This document shows, piece by piece, positions 22,940-36,000 of a stretch of DNA of 64,000 nt. The translations under genes and the position numbers were made by a program. Within the stretch, counting starts at the first letter, position 1. Each line of letters starts with the position of its first letter. The notes under the pieces were generated by a model that did not search any database, was not told where the DNA came from, and saw only the letters and a program-made list of their open reading frames with translations. Source of the DNA: Prochilodus magdalenae (lineage: Eukaryota > Chordata > Actinopteri > Characiformes > Prochilodontidae); the NCBI GenBank assembly GCA_024036415.1, contig JAMWET010000762.1:53501-117500 (forward strand), given 5' to 3'.

Positions 22940-24909
22940 ACACCCCCCGACCCCATACTGCTCACCCTTGTGGCCCAGTGAATGAGATTAATGTGGTGTT
23001 GATTCACAGGGCTCAAGTTCCACCCCTGAAGAACATACATAACTGAAGAAACTCTGGGCTGAAACATTCCGGCTTTAGGAACGCCATCCTTTCCTGGAGT
23101 CCTTCTATCAGGGAACATACCACTCCTGGAATACAGAGCCCTGGGAATATCAGGGTGCTTCCAAAGATACACAGAGAGGGAACCCAGGCTCTGTGGATCA
23201 TAAGCACCCTGCGCTGTTCCCTCCACATGTCACTGAGAACACAAAACAAGAACCGAGCTGGGGCATTCGGGAACCATGACCCCTGTGTAGTAACCCCTGT
23301 CAGCCTTTGGGGGGTGCTGTTAGCTTCTGTTACTGGAGCATCCAGCAGGGCACTAGCCTGCCAGCCATGGAAATGAGGTGTACAGTAACGCACAAGAGCC
23401 GTCTGGAGCCCAACCAGCGCCGAGAACACACTGCTGTACTGTACTCCCTCACTCATTCCATCACATTCTCTTCTCCAGTCAGGAAAAGCTTTCACTCAGT
23501 CGCCAAAAACAAACACGGTGGGACGAGTCGGAATGACGCACACAAGTCCTTCACAGCCTGCTGTCACAACTTCCTGTCTGAGAATCCCGCGGCGTCTTCG
23601 GCCTGCCGGTCTGACTGAGAGGGTTTTCCAGAGATGTGATCCCGAAGGATGCCTTATACCTTCGTGCTTGATCAGATAAGGAGTCAAATTAGATCCCATA
23701 TTTCTCTATCAGAATCTGATGTGGCTGAAATTCCATGTCCAGGAAGATGAACTGTAGTCACAACCGGTACATGCTTGGAAATTCAGCTGGTCAGGTGGTG
23801 TTTAGGGGAAGGTTCTCCAAGGTAAGGGGCCACTGAGGCAACAGGGGCTGCGCTTTCAGGGGCCAAAATGGGAAGTGTTGCATCCCGGAGCAATAGACAG
23901 TGCTAACCACAGCCCATACAGTGTCAGAAACCAGGACCTCTAGGCCAATGTGTGCCGTTAGCATACGGTCCCAGATTCCGGGTCCATTTCCAGTTCAGCC
24001 GTCAACATATGTGTTTATCTATGAAGTCGAAGGTGTGATGTGTGTGGAGCTGTAACTGCTGTACTGTAGTAACCTGTGGCGAAGGCCGACAGATACACCT
24101 GGATACTACCTAAGGTCAGGTCTGTAGCAGGTAAAAGCCCCATCAGATCGTCCTGTTAGGCTGCTCATGATATCTTTCAAATGTGAGATATATCAGACAG
24201 GCTCCTAAACTGACCCGCATGCGTCACGCTGCGCGCTCATCCAGAGGTAAACAGTCATGACCGCAGACGGATGCAGGTTCCGCTCCCAGTGGCTTCAGCT
24301 TCATCTCCTCAAGCATCACTGGAGCGATCACGAAGTTCCACTGACTGACAGCTGAGCTCATCACCCAGAATACGTTCCAGCTCTCTGTTAAAGGGCACAT
24401 TATTCACCCACACCCACTGCTTGGGTCCGGCTCTTCTGTTTCTGCAGCCTCGTTCTCCTAGTGCTGCGTCCTGATAGATCTCTTCCTAGAACCTTCCTAG
24501 AACTCGCAGTGGTGAGGAGTGTGTTCTATTTTGATTGGCCAGAAACATCATCCCAAATGTTTATGAGGTCACAGCAGCCCTAAATTATGATGGATGTCGA
24601 GTTCGACTGATGCAAAAGTCTCGTGACTGCCCGTTCAGACCGAGTTGCATGGGTGCATCCAATATACATATCAGGTTTCAGCATCACAAAGGAGAGATCG
24701 TCAAACTGGACCAGAAAATATCAGATTCAGTGTGTTTCTGCTGTTCACACTCCCACACAGGGACACGCTAGCTAAACCGACTTAGTACACCATGACAGAA
24801 ACACTGATACAGTAGCGAGCGTGCTGACTGAAGTTCTGATAAACCTCGAAATGTACACAGCCTGAGGAAAGAGAGAGGAACACTGCTGCCAGAGGAGCTC
24901 CAAACCAGC
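22940..24909. other. Gene-less intergenic stretch
   Basis: Open stretches of 60-160 codons overlap on opposite strands around 23000-23500. None resembles a known protein or shows a consistent exon chain. I see nothing I can support here. Confidence 0.45.
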
Positions 24910-27246
24910 AGGATAAAGACCAGTACCTACAGAATAAAGACCCGTAACTACAGAATAAAGACCAGTAACTACAGAATAAAGACCAGTAACTACAGAATAA
25001 AGACCCGTAACTACAGAATAAAGACCCCTAACTACAGAATAAAGACCCGTAACTACAGAATAAAGACCCCTAACTACAGAATAAAGACCCGTAACTACAG
25101 AATAAAGACCCCTAACTACAGAATAAAGACCAGTAACTACAGAATAAAGACCCGTAACTACAGAATAAAGACCCGTAACTACAGAATAAAGACCAGTAAC
25201 TACAGAATAAAGACCCGTAACTACAGAATAAAGACCCCTAACTACAGAATAAAGACCAGACAGAGTAAAACTACAGAATAAAGACCAGTGACTACAGAAT
25301 AAAGACCCGTAACTACAGAATAAAGACCAGTAAAAACATAATAAAGACCAGTCACTAGAGAAAAGAGTAACTACAGAATAAAGACCAGTACCTACAGAAT
25401 AAAGACCCGTAACTACAGAATAAAGACCAGTAACTACAGAATAAAGACCCGTAACTACAGAATAAAGACCAGTAACTACAGAATAAAGACCAGTAACTAC
25501 AGAATAAAGACCCGTAACTACAGAATAAAGACCCGTAACTACAGAATAAAGACCAGTAACTACAGAATAAAGACCAGTAACTACAGAATAAAGACCAGTA
25601 ACTACAGAATAAAGACCAGTAACTACAGAATACAGAATAAAATAAAGACGTAACTACAGAATAAAGACCCGTAACTACAGAATAAAGAAGACTACAGAAT
25701 AAAGAACTACAGAAGAATAAAAAGACTACCCGTAACTACAGAATAAAGACCAGTAACTACAGAATAAAGACCAGTAACAGAATAAAGACCCGTAATACTA
25801 AAACCAGTAACTATAAAGACCAGTAACTACAGAATAAAACTACAAGAGAACTCGTAACTACAGAATAAAGACCCGTAACTACAGAATAACTACAGAAGAA
25901 TAAAGACCCAGAAATAAAGACCAGTAACCACAGAATAAAGACCCGTAACTACAGAATAAAGACCCGTAACTACAGAATAAAGACCAGACTACAGAATAAA
26001 GACCAGTGACTACAGAATAAAGACCAGTAACTACAGAGTAAAGACCAGTAACTACAGAATAAAGACCAGACTACAGAATAAAGACTCGTAACTACAGAAT
26101 AAAGACCCGTAACTACAGAATAAAGACCCGTAACTACAGAATAAAGACCAGTGACTACAGAATAAAGACTCGTAACTACAGAATAAAGACCAGTAACTAC
26201 AGAATAAAGACCCGTAACTACAGAATAAAGACCAAGACTACAGAATAACCCAGTAACTACAGAATAAAGACCAGTAACTACAGAATAAAGACCAGTAACT
26301 ACAGAATAAAGACCAGTAACTACAAAGAACTACAGAATAAAGACCTGACTACAGAATAAAGACCAGTAACTACAGAATAAAGACCAGTAACTACAGAATA
26401 AAGACCAGTAACTACAGAATAAAGACCAGTAACTACAGAATAAAGACCCGTAACTACAGAATAAAGACCAGTAACTACAGAATAAAGACCCGTAACTACA
26501 GAATAAAGACCAGTAACTACAGAATAAAGACCAGTAACTACAGAATAAAGTAGACCAGTAACTACACAGAATAAAGACAGACTACAGTAACTACAGAATA
26601 AAGACCAGTAACCACAGAATAAAGACCAGTAAATACAGAATAAAGACCCGTAACTACAGAATAAAGACCAGTAACTACAGAATAAAGACCAGTAACTACA
26701 GAATAAAGACCAGTAACTACAGAATAAAGACCCGTAACTACAGAATAAAGACCAGTAACTACAGAATAAAGACCCGTAACTACAGAATAAAGACCAGTAA
26801 CTACAGAATAAAGACCAGTAACTACAGAATAAAGACCAGTAACTACAGAATAAAGACCTGTAACTACAGAATAAAGACCCGTAACTACAGAATAAAGACC
26901 AGTAACTACAGAATAAAGACCAGTAACTACAGAATAAAGACCAGTAACTACAGAATAAAGACCAGTAACTACAGAATAAAGACCAGTAACTACAGGATAA
27001 AGACCAGTAACTACAGGAAAATGACCAGTAACTACAGGATAAAGAAGACTACCCGTACTAACCGTAACTACAGAATAAAGAGACTACAGAATAAAGACCA
27101 GTAACTACAGAATAAAGACCCGTAACTACAGAATAAAGACCAGTAACTACAGGATAAAGACCCGTAACTACAGAATAAAGACCCGTAACTACAGAATAAA
27201 GACCAGTAACTACAGGATAAAGACCAGTAACTACAGGATAAAGACC
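24910..27246. repeat. 21-bp minisatellite (ACTACAGAATAAAGACC type)
   Basis: About 110 head-to-tail units of AGTAACTACAGAATAAAGACC, with CAG/CCG/CCC variation at one position. Between about 25620 and 25920, and again near 26550-26600 and 27040-27080, units are truncated and fused. This could be real decay or assembly error. One frame of the unit is open (Ser-Asn-Tyr-Arg-Ile-Lys-Thr), but there is no start codon or gene context. Confidence 0.97.
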
Positions 27247-27247
27247 C

Positions 27248-27773
27248 CCTCTCTGGAGTCAGGCCACCAAAACCGGGGGCTGTCTGCAGATAGCGGGGTT
27301 AAGGTAGCACAGTGGTATTTGGTGATGTTTTAACTTTTTAGCCTGTTAGGTAACGTGTAACAGTGAAGAAACAGGAAAAACTGTAAACTACTAAAGAGTA
27401 ACTGTGTTTGTGGTAACTACAGGTGTAAGTGCGATTTTACATATTACACCCATATATTTGAGGAAAATAATGAGAATTTCGGTTCCTGTATATCCTAAAC
27501 GTATGTTAACCTCTATGGACACTGTGGTGCTCTTTCTATCTTCTGGTGTTTCACACAGCAGTGTTCTCTAAAACTAGGCCGAAACAGACACGTCTGCCAG
27601 TCTACCCTGCTGCAGGACTTTCTGTTGTGCTTTTAATTCCTGGTTTAAAACTGAGACATTACCAGGGACCTCTCTGGAGTCAGGCCACCAAAACCGGGGG
27701 CTGTCTGCAGAAACCGGGGTTAAGGTAGCACAGTGGTATTCGGTGATGTTTTAACTTTTTAGCCTGTCTTAGG
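27248..27773. repeat. Pair of about 105-bp direct repeats beside the 21-bp array
   Basis: The segment starting CCTCTCTGGAGTCAGGCCAC at 27248-27352 is repeated almost exactly at 27669-27773, 421 bp further on. It includes CCAAAACCGGGGGCTGTCTG and AGGTAGCACAGTGGTATT. The first copy abuts the last 21-bp unit. Confidence 0.9.
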
Positions 27774-27904
27774 TCGTCTAACTCTCTCTCTCTCTCTCTG
27801 TGTTCTCTGGTGACCTCTCTCTCTCCTACACTCTCTTTACACAATATACAGTAAATATACAGAATTCGGTTCCTTTACCTAGAACATTTATTCATGGACA
27901 CCGT

Positions 27905-28171
<267 letters not shown>

Positions 28172-28463
28172 CCCTCTTTCCTGTCACCATCATCCTGTTG
28201 TTGCCGAAGTCAAAGGTCATGAGTGCCTTTCTCTCAGCAACTTCCTGTTGGACAAGGTTTCCTACTTCCTCTGGTCAGAAAAGACCACCGAATCAAATCC
28301 CATCCAATAAGACCTGCTAAGTATAAAACGCGCTGAGGTAAGCGTAAATGTCTTGACCAGCTTTATCACTGGGCGCTCTGAGGTAATACGTGCAGAAACA
28401 CATTTACCGCCCGCAGCTCGTTCATTAATAAACACGGGGAAGCAGGGCTTCCCTCCTGACATG

Positions 28464-28843
28464 CTTAAAGCAGACTTCCACCGGCTTTCCAAAAGAATTC
28501 CCCGTTACTAAATGGCCAAGATGTGAACAGAGTCCTTCAGAGTGGTTTGGTGTGAAAGGCTCTGTGAAACTTTCAGAGTCAGAGCTGTTCACAGTGGTGG
28601 TGAAGGTAACCAGACGTCCCCCTCTAAAAGCTCCCTCACAGGAAGTTCCTACATGAGGAGGTTCTGAATACGCTGCCTGATGTCTGAGACGCTGTTTATG
28701 ATAGTGTGGAGAAGATCTCAGCCTTAAACTCCATTCATGGTGGAGGGATACATGCTGCAGGGCGCTGTGAGGTCAAATAGTCCCCCAAAGGAACTTAGTA
28801 TTTCCAGGTTTTCCAGATTTTCGTCATCAACATTCCATGTAAA
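28464..28843. mobile_element. MITE copy, inverted relative to 35494-36061
   Basis: It begins with CTTAAAGCAGACTTCCACC. From about 28595 to 28843 it is a close reverse complement of about 35715-35970, including the segments ending TAGAGGGGGACGTCTGGTTA and CTTTGGGGGACTATTTGACC. The right end is missing compared with the 35494 copy. Non-coding. Confidence 0.8.
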
Positions 28844-28884
28844 CTAGTAGTAATTTCAGACTCCGGCAGGTGGCGCTTTTTATG

Positions 28885-29020
28885 CATTTGGGCGTGGCCA
28901 AAGTCCATAGTGTGAAGGAAGTAGCTGAATCTGCAGGTGTATGGAAGCATACGGTCATGCGGGTCTACCAGCAGTGGATTAAATCCCTCTACAGGGAATT
29001 CTCCTCGGAATCATGCCAGG
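28885..29020 (+). mobile_element. Tc1-like transposase relic F (DNA-binding segment)
   Basis: It is closely similar to 22170-22310: the same GGGCGTGGCCAAAG, AGTAGCTGAATCTGCAGGTG and GGTCTACCAGCAGTGGAT blocks. It encodes a Tc1-like helix-turn-helix remnant and ends abruptly. Broken. Confidence 0.7.
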
Positions 29021-29111
29021 GAAAGCTGTATCACCCATAGTTGTCTCCTTTAGGGTGAAAGAACAAGATGGAACGTACAGTTTCACCCGGCCACAGGCTG
29101 GAGACGCTGGA

Positions 29112-29346
29112 GAGGGGTGGCCGATATGGTAAACAAGTTATATCACGATACTTCAAGGCATCTCCACAATAAACAGTACGCATCATGGAATTGTATTCAC
29201 TATTTCACAAACTGTGCTGTACTGAGCTCTCTGTATGGTCAGTGTTCGTTTAGGTGGTGGCGACATCCGCAATATCCTGGGAAAAGTCCACAGTGACATC
29301 ATTTATCATAATAGCGATACAATATCATCATATCGCCCACACCTAC
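29112..29346. mobile_element. Foldback GATAT-rich element
   Basis: The left end GGGGTGGCCGATATG and the right end CATATCGCCCACACCT are imperfect inverted repeats around about 200 bp rich in GATA/TATC. Related ends occur near 50573 (GTGGGGGCGATATG) and 57990. Confidence 0.6.
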
Positions 29347-29576
29347 AGCGCAGGTAAAGCGTGCACCCCTCTGTAATTTACAATAGGACCCTACAGGAAG
29401 CCAGTGTACCTCACATGAGCCTGAGGAGCCGTACAGTGAAGAGCCATACAGTGGTCCAACCTCCAGCGGTGAGAATCAGCCTAGACCTGGCAACAGGGTC
29501 CCTCAGACCACCACGAGTGGAGGAGGTGATGATTGTGAGCACGCTGAAAGAGTATTCAGTGTCAGTTTAATAAAGC

Positions 29577-29618
29577 AACACTTGTTTGTTTGTTTATTTG
29601 TTTGTTTGTTTGTTTATT
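29577..29618. repeat. (TTTG)n microsatellite
   Basis: A run of TTTG units with one or two TTTA interruptions. Confidence 0.9.
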
Positions 29619-30179
29619 AGCAGGATCCCAGTCTTAATCACATCTCCAGGTCTCACCTGGCCACCCTACTTTAAAGGTTCTCGCTATTCCTCTGCGTTCC
29701 ATATTCCAAAACTAACGGAGATTCTTGCTCAGTTCAGGATATTCCTGAACAGGAAGTAGCCTAATTCCTTATTCGTGGATTAATAAAGCACTGCACCTGT
29801 TTACACACCAGCTCCAGATCTCCGTCCCTGTCTATACATGCATGTGTACAGTACATGGCCTGATGTCGTACGAACGCTCTGCATCACAAGGTCTCTCGCT
29901 CTCCCTCTCTCTCTCAGGATATAGGTGTTGTCCAGCAAGGGGAAGGAAATTCTGTCACTAAGAACAATGGGCCTGCTTCTCTATCTATAGACACGGATCG
30001 GGAGCGAAAGAAAGAAAAAGAGGGAGTCCGAGAAAGCAAAAGCAAGGCTTAGCAGAGGCGCAGGGAAGGAGACTGATTACACATGCTAACGGCTTGCTAA
30101 GGTTGCCGAAACTTCCATAAGGTTGGGAAAACAGGAAAGCGGGATCCAGCAGCGCATCAGAGGCTCCAGCTAACAACAT

Positions 30180-30328
30180 GGACTTTTCAGACCTCATTTC
30201 TCTGGAAGAAGGAAATGTAGAGCAAAGCCAAACGTCATTCTGAGTGAATTTGTTTTTGATTTAGCGCAGTTTTCATCAGAACACGGACCTTTAAGGAGAT
30301 CGGATCGGGAACAGCACAGCCGCATTGG
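30180..30328 (+). other. rasip1: Possible non-coding first exon of rasip1
   Basis: GTGAGT follows 30328 (CATTGG|GTGAGT). A good acceptor (CTTTCCCTGTAG) ends at 32926, directly before the rasip1 start codon, so this segment could be the 5' UTR exon spliced onto the ATG. It contains a 21-codon upstream frame starting ATGGACTTTTCAGACC at 30178. The assignment is inference from splice signals only. Confidence 0.35.
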
Positions 30329-31017
30329 GTGAGTCACACTGAGAGTCCATTAGTGGAGAGAAATCAGCTATACTGAACACCTTTACCTCATGTCAGCGTC
30401 TGAGTGAGTCCTCCACACTAAACTGCTCCTTCAGTCTGTGTAAGGTCAGACTGGGCCTGGGCGGTGTTCACCCTCTGACTCTCACCTTATTAATCCCAAT
30501 AACCTTAGATCTCAACATTCAGCCACTCCTCTACGTCACTGGGGAACAGCTGTGGAGCTCGTATGTAAGTCATGCGGTAATCTAGAGTGAAAAGCTGACG
30601 TGTGGCCCCACATTAGGGCCCCTAGGCTTTAAGGGAATGGGGACACGGGTAAGGTCTGGGAGATCTCGGGTCTGTAGTTTATGTGAGTCCATTCACGTGT
30701 TTTCCTCCTTCAGTGAGTGAGGATGCAGGTGGTCAGGGCCAAAACCAGTGTGGACAATTGCACATCCTGTTATTAAAGTGGCAGAAAACACTGGGAATGC
30801 AGACCAGACACTGTAACGGTATTCCCGAGGTTCAGTTTATTCTGTGTGTTTATTCAACAGGCAATAACAATACACAATAACATCACTACACTGTTTAAAT
30901 GTACCAGGTTTACACAAATTCCTCATTGTCGTCTGGTTGTGCCTGGACAGGTTCCTATTCAAAAACATGCACAACAGCCAAGAGCTGCTCTACCTAGGCA
31001 GCATTACTGCCCCTGGG

Positions 31018-32005
31018 GTAGTTACTAGCTTTAAGTTAGTTACACGTTCAAGGGTAGTTACTAGCCCTAGTGTAGTTACTAGCCCTAAGTCAGTTAATAG
31101 CCATAGGGTAGTTACCCCAGTTCTAGCTCCTAAGTTTTAGCTTAAAAGTTTTCTAGGGGTAGTTATTAGCGCTAAATTAGTTTACTCCAGCTACTAGCTC
31201 TAGAATTATTAGCTCTGGAAAGTTGCTAAGTTTAGTACCAGCTCTAACAGTTTACTAAAGTGTTCAGTTACTAGCTCTAGGCTAGTTACTAGCTCTAAAA
31301 TAGTTTCTAGGCCTAGGTTAGTTACTAGCCCTACGTTATTAGCTCTGGAATAGTTACTAGCTCTAGGGTAGTTACTAGCTCTAAGTTATTAGCTCTGGAA
31401 TAGTTACTAGCTCTAAGTTAGTTACCAGCTCTAGGACAGTTACTAACCCTAAGTTAGTTACTAGCTCTAGGTTAGTTACTAGCTCTAAATTAGTTTCTAA
31501 GGCTAGGTTAGTTACAAGCCCTAGGTTTGTTTGCTAGCCCTTGGGTAGTTACTAATCCATGATTACTAGCCCTGGGGCAGTTACTAGCTCTAGGTTTGTT
31601 ACTAGCCCTAAATACTAGCTCTAAATCCATTGCTAGCCTTAAAGTAGTTACTAGCCCAAGGTTTATTTTCTGGCCTTAGGTCAGCTACTAGATCTAGATT
31701 TGCTGTTACCCCTAGCTACTAGCCATAGGTTTGTTGCCAGCTCTAGATTTGTTTTTTAGCCTATGTTTGTTGCTTCTCCCAGGGTAGCTACTAGCTCTGT
31801 TTAGTTGCTAGCCCTAAGTTAGCTTCTAGCAGACATATCTAAATATGTTAATTCTAAAGTCTCCAGTGAGGTAGATCTCCAGGACATGATCATGCACCCC
31901 TGCTCTGATTAGTCGCTCTAGATTAGTTTCTAGCTCTAGGTCATTTACCACACCAGGTTGATTTCTAGCTTCAGCTTTATGGCTAGCCCCATGTTCATTG
32001 CCCTA
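31018..32005. repeat. Degenerate 18-bp CTAG-rich array, block 1
   Basis: Tens of diverged copies of TAGTTACTAGCTCTAAGT, with variants CCCTAGG, CTCTGGAA and TTTGTTTGCTAG. The unit is about 18 bp with indels. It is unusually rich in CTAG. It lies between the putative rasip1 5' exon and the first coding exon. Confidence 0.9.
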
Positions 32006-32926
32006 GGTTAATTACTAGCTGACGTAAAGTGGGTGCTCAAACTGGTCCTGGATGTCTACCACCCTGAAGAGTTTCAATGAGCGTTCTTAATAATCTGATT
32101 ATATTTGGATCTGGCTATTAAAGTGGTCATCTAAACAGCCCACTCTTCCCATTACAGCCTGACTCATGTGGACCCGGAGCTTCCCATTATCTGATTACTC
32201 AAGTGTATGTAAACACGGTGCGCGACAGTGACTGACAAAATCTGATTTTCTGCAGTTATTGGATTAATAAGTGGATCTAAACACACTTGCTGCCCACAGG
32301 GACATCTGGATATTACGGCCAAGCGTATGAACTTTCCAGGGTAGTAGATCTCCCGGACCAGCCGCCCTGGTCTAGATCCTCATTCCTCAAGTCACCCGAG
32401 TCTTTCTTGACGTTGCTTAACTCAGGAATGACAGAGCCAAGACGTCTGTTTTTTGTTAGCTTTGCACACATGAATATGAAATAAATCATTTTCATGAAGC
32501 CATAATTATTCACTGCCTAGCACTGTGGCATTCCCCGGTAGCTCTGTGCTAACATTCTCAAAGGTTTTGGTCACAGCCGAACAAAGCAGGAAAAACGCTC
32601 GACCTTGCATGTCCTGATTACTCGAAAGGATATTTCAGGATTTCCCGTCGTCTATCAACTGATGTCATACACTGCCAATAACTCTGTAAGCTGATTTGAG
32701 GGAGGACAATAGAGGCATGAGATTAATGACATGAGCAAAGAGTATAAAAGCCTAATTATGTTAAAGTCTCAAAAGATGACTCATGGTCTCAGCTTCTCTT
32801 TTATTGTGGTGTCCTAACCTCTTTCTCTACTTTTTCATTTCTTCCTCTCCCTTCTCATTCCTGTGAACATCTCCATTTCTGGTCCCCCACACGTCTGCAT
32901 CTTTCCCTCAATCTCTTTCCCTGTAG

Positions 32927-33048
32927 ATGGAGGAGTCTGGGAGTCCTCGCTTCAGGAAGCTCCATTTCCCTGTGGGCCTGTGGATAAATTCTCCACGGAA
33001 GCACTTTGCCAAGCTGGGCGCACGCTGGCCAAGTGCAGCATCAGTCAA
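32927..33048 (+). CDS. rasip1: rasip1 first coding exon
   Basis: The ATG at 32927 opens MEESGSPRFRKLHFPVGLW and runs to PSAASVK, matching the conserved RASIP1 N-terminus almost residue for residue. The exon ends after two bases of a Lys codon before GTCAGT. The partner acceptor at 38246 restores the frame (VK-STTSSDAAS). If splicing failed, the frame would stop 4 codons into the intron. The following intron is 5.2 kb and carries repeat block 2 and a MITE. Confidence 0.93.
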
Positions 33049-36000
33049 GTCAGTGTTCTAGAAGTTTCTCAGGCCCAGGTTTATTGAAATACACCACCTT
33101 ATTACAGAGTAGTAATCTAGAATTATAGAACCCAGTGAGAAGGAGCAGCACCCACCTTTTTCCCAGTACTTATACTGTCACAACCTCACTACAACACCGT
33201 CCATCTCATTAGCAGGGACGGGTATCATCAGGAACGCTGGGATACCAATACAGATGCTCCTTATCAAACCACTGACTGCGTCTAATCTTGATAACTTGAT
33301 GCACAAAACCAAGTCATGACATGAAATGTGTGAGAGGACTGTGGTCATCTCTCTACAGCCATATTAGCCACTATAACCAATACAGAATGAGTGACCCCGT
33401 GTGGTCAGGACAGCACACACCAAGTGCAAACACCTGTAGACGCTGAGGCGCCAGAATGTAACTCTGCCAGGTAGAATGGGGAAATTCAAAAAAGCTGGCA
33501 TATCTGAACTTCAGCCTTGTATTTTTGATTTAGGTGATTTGACTCATCAAATGATCCGACCAGGAGCTCTATTTGGGGAACCCCCCGTAAATATGTGCTA
33601 CGGTAGGAACAGGGCTGTATTAGAAATGGCCTACTACATACTACGTACAGCTAAGTAATATAAAGAAGCAAATGGATAAGGCTACGTCATACCACTAAGT
33701 AATATAAAGAAGCAAACGGATAAGGCTACGTCATACCATCTTATTACTTGTTACTAGCTCTAGGGTAGTTACTAGCTCTAGGGTAGTTTTAAGCCCTAGG
33801 TTTGTTTGCTAGCCCTTGTTAAGTTGCTAGCTTTAAGTTCATTTGCTAGCCCTTGGGTAGTTACTAATCCAGGATTACTACCCCTGGGGCAGTTACTAGC
33901 TCTAGGTTAGTAGTTTCTACTACAAGCCCTAGGTTTGTTTGCTAGCCCTTGTTAAGTTGCTAGCCTTAAATTCATTTGCTAGCCCTTGGGTAGTTACTAA
34001 TCCAGGATTACTACCCCTGGGGCAGTTACTAGCTCTAGGTTAGTTGCTAGCTCTAAATTAGTTTCTAGGCCTAGGTTAGTTACAAGCCCTAGGTTTGTTT
34101 GCTAGCCCTTGTTAAGTTGCTAGCTCTAGGTTCATCTGCTAGCCCTTGGGTAGTTACTAATCCAGGATTACTACCCCTGGGGCAGTTACTAGCTCTAGGT
34201 TTGTTACTACTAGATACTGGGTTTGCTAGTTTAAGTTACTAGCCCAAGGTTTATTTTCTGTGCTTAGGTCAGCTACTAGATCTGGGTTTGGTTTCTAGCC
34301 CTAGGTTAGATACTAGATCTAGATTTGCTGTTACGCCTAGGGTAGCTACTAGCCATAGGTTTGTTGCCAGCTCTAGATTTGTTTGCTAGCCTTAGGCTAG
34401 TTACTAGATTTATGTTACTAGCTTAATAATATAAAGAAGCAAACGGATGAAGCTATGTCTTACCATCTTACAGACCTATGGAGTTGTGTAAGTGATCCAC
34501 AGGTCGAAAGGAGTTCTTATGGGTTGTTGAAAGCAAACCAGCGATAAGGAGCCCCTCCCCCAAACGAGCCCAGAATCAGCCTTAAGTATTGGGACTCAAG
34601 TAATCAAGTGTACATGTCAATGAACTCTCAACACACCTGGCTGAGTTGATGACCTTTCAGGAGCATGTGATCAGGGGAACCAGGTGGATGTAATAACCGG
34701 GCCAGTAAAGCTCAGCAGGAGTGGACTCATTAGCAGTCCGTTTGTTGTACCCAGCAGATGTTTAGTCGAACCCTTTTGTTCTGTGTTAACCAGCATAAAA
34801 CCACCTATCTATGACTCAGGCTTGCTTGTGGCCTTCAGTGTGGCTCTTTCCAAACGTAGTGTGATTAAACGTCATGTGTCAGAGTGGACTGGATCACCAG
34901 CGCTTCCTAGACTCAACAGGGGGTTTCGGAACCATTACACCATTAACATTACTTAACACAAACCTCAGAGACGTTTCCCCGTCCACCCACGTTAAACTGC
35001 TCCCACAGTCAGGCCGTATTTGAGGAATGTGCACTGTATTCCGGAATGATACACAGGTACACAGGTCATTCCCGAAGGCTACTGGATCACTGGAGGAGCT
35101 GTATAAAAGCAAGGCTGTAGGTGATAACAGATGGATGAATAGTTTTGATAGCTATAGGCTGAACAGGTTTTTGGGATCTGTGCCTCAGGCTGGAGTCTTA
35201 TTTGCGTAAAAGTTAATTTCAGGGTTCGAGCAATTAGGAAAAACTGTTACACGGCTGAAAAGGCCAAACCAACAATCATGGTCTGGAGTGGGGAAACAAT
35301 AATGCACTAAAACAGGTTTAGTCTACTGAGTAAGCGCGCGTGTAGTTTATTTCTGCACGTATTACTTCTGGTTTGTTGTACCATTTAAATATAGCCATGC
35401 ACTTTTTAGGTGTCGCTGACGCGGGGGATGACAGGGACCAGCCCACGCCACTTTCTGAACGTGGATTTCATCAGTTAGAGCCTTATCATAGCGCCTAAAG
35501 AGGAATTCCACCAGTTTTTCAGTTTCTGAATGATTCAGCCTGTGAGGTGTAAACAGTGAATCAGAGCGGGTTTGGTGTGAGGTGGTTCAGAGGTTCTTTA
35601 AACCTGTGGTGGTGATGGGAACCAGAGGTCACCATGATGCCTACAACACACATATAGACACTTTATTGACTATTTAACCCACCAGTGAACCTACACGTAT
35701 CTTCTGAGTGTGTATGGAATGTTGGTGATGAAAATCTGGAAAACCTGGAAATACTAAGTTCCTTTGGGGGACTATTTGACCTCACAGCGCCCTGCAGCAT
35801 GTATCCCTCCACCATGAATGGAGTTTAGGCTTAGAGTTAAGGCTGAGATCTTCTCCACACTATCATAAACAGTGTCTCAGACATCAGGCAGCGTATTCAG
35901 AACCACCTCATGTAGGAACTTCCTGTGAGGGAGCTTTTAGAGGGGGACGTCTGGTTACCTTCACCACCACTGTGGACAGATCTGACTCAGTGGTTTTATC

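Noticed and set aside
24910..27246. A 7-residue repeat protein (SNYRIKT) encoded by the 21-bp array
   Set aside because: One frame is open through many units, but there is no start codon, the frame is broken in the scrambled parts and there is no gene context.
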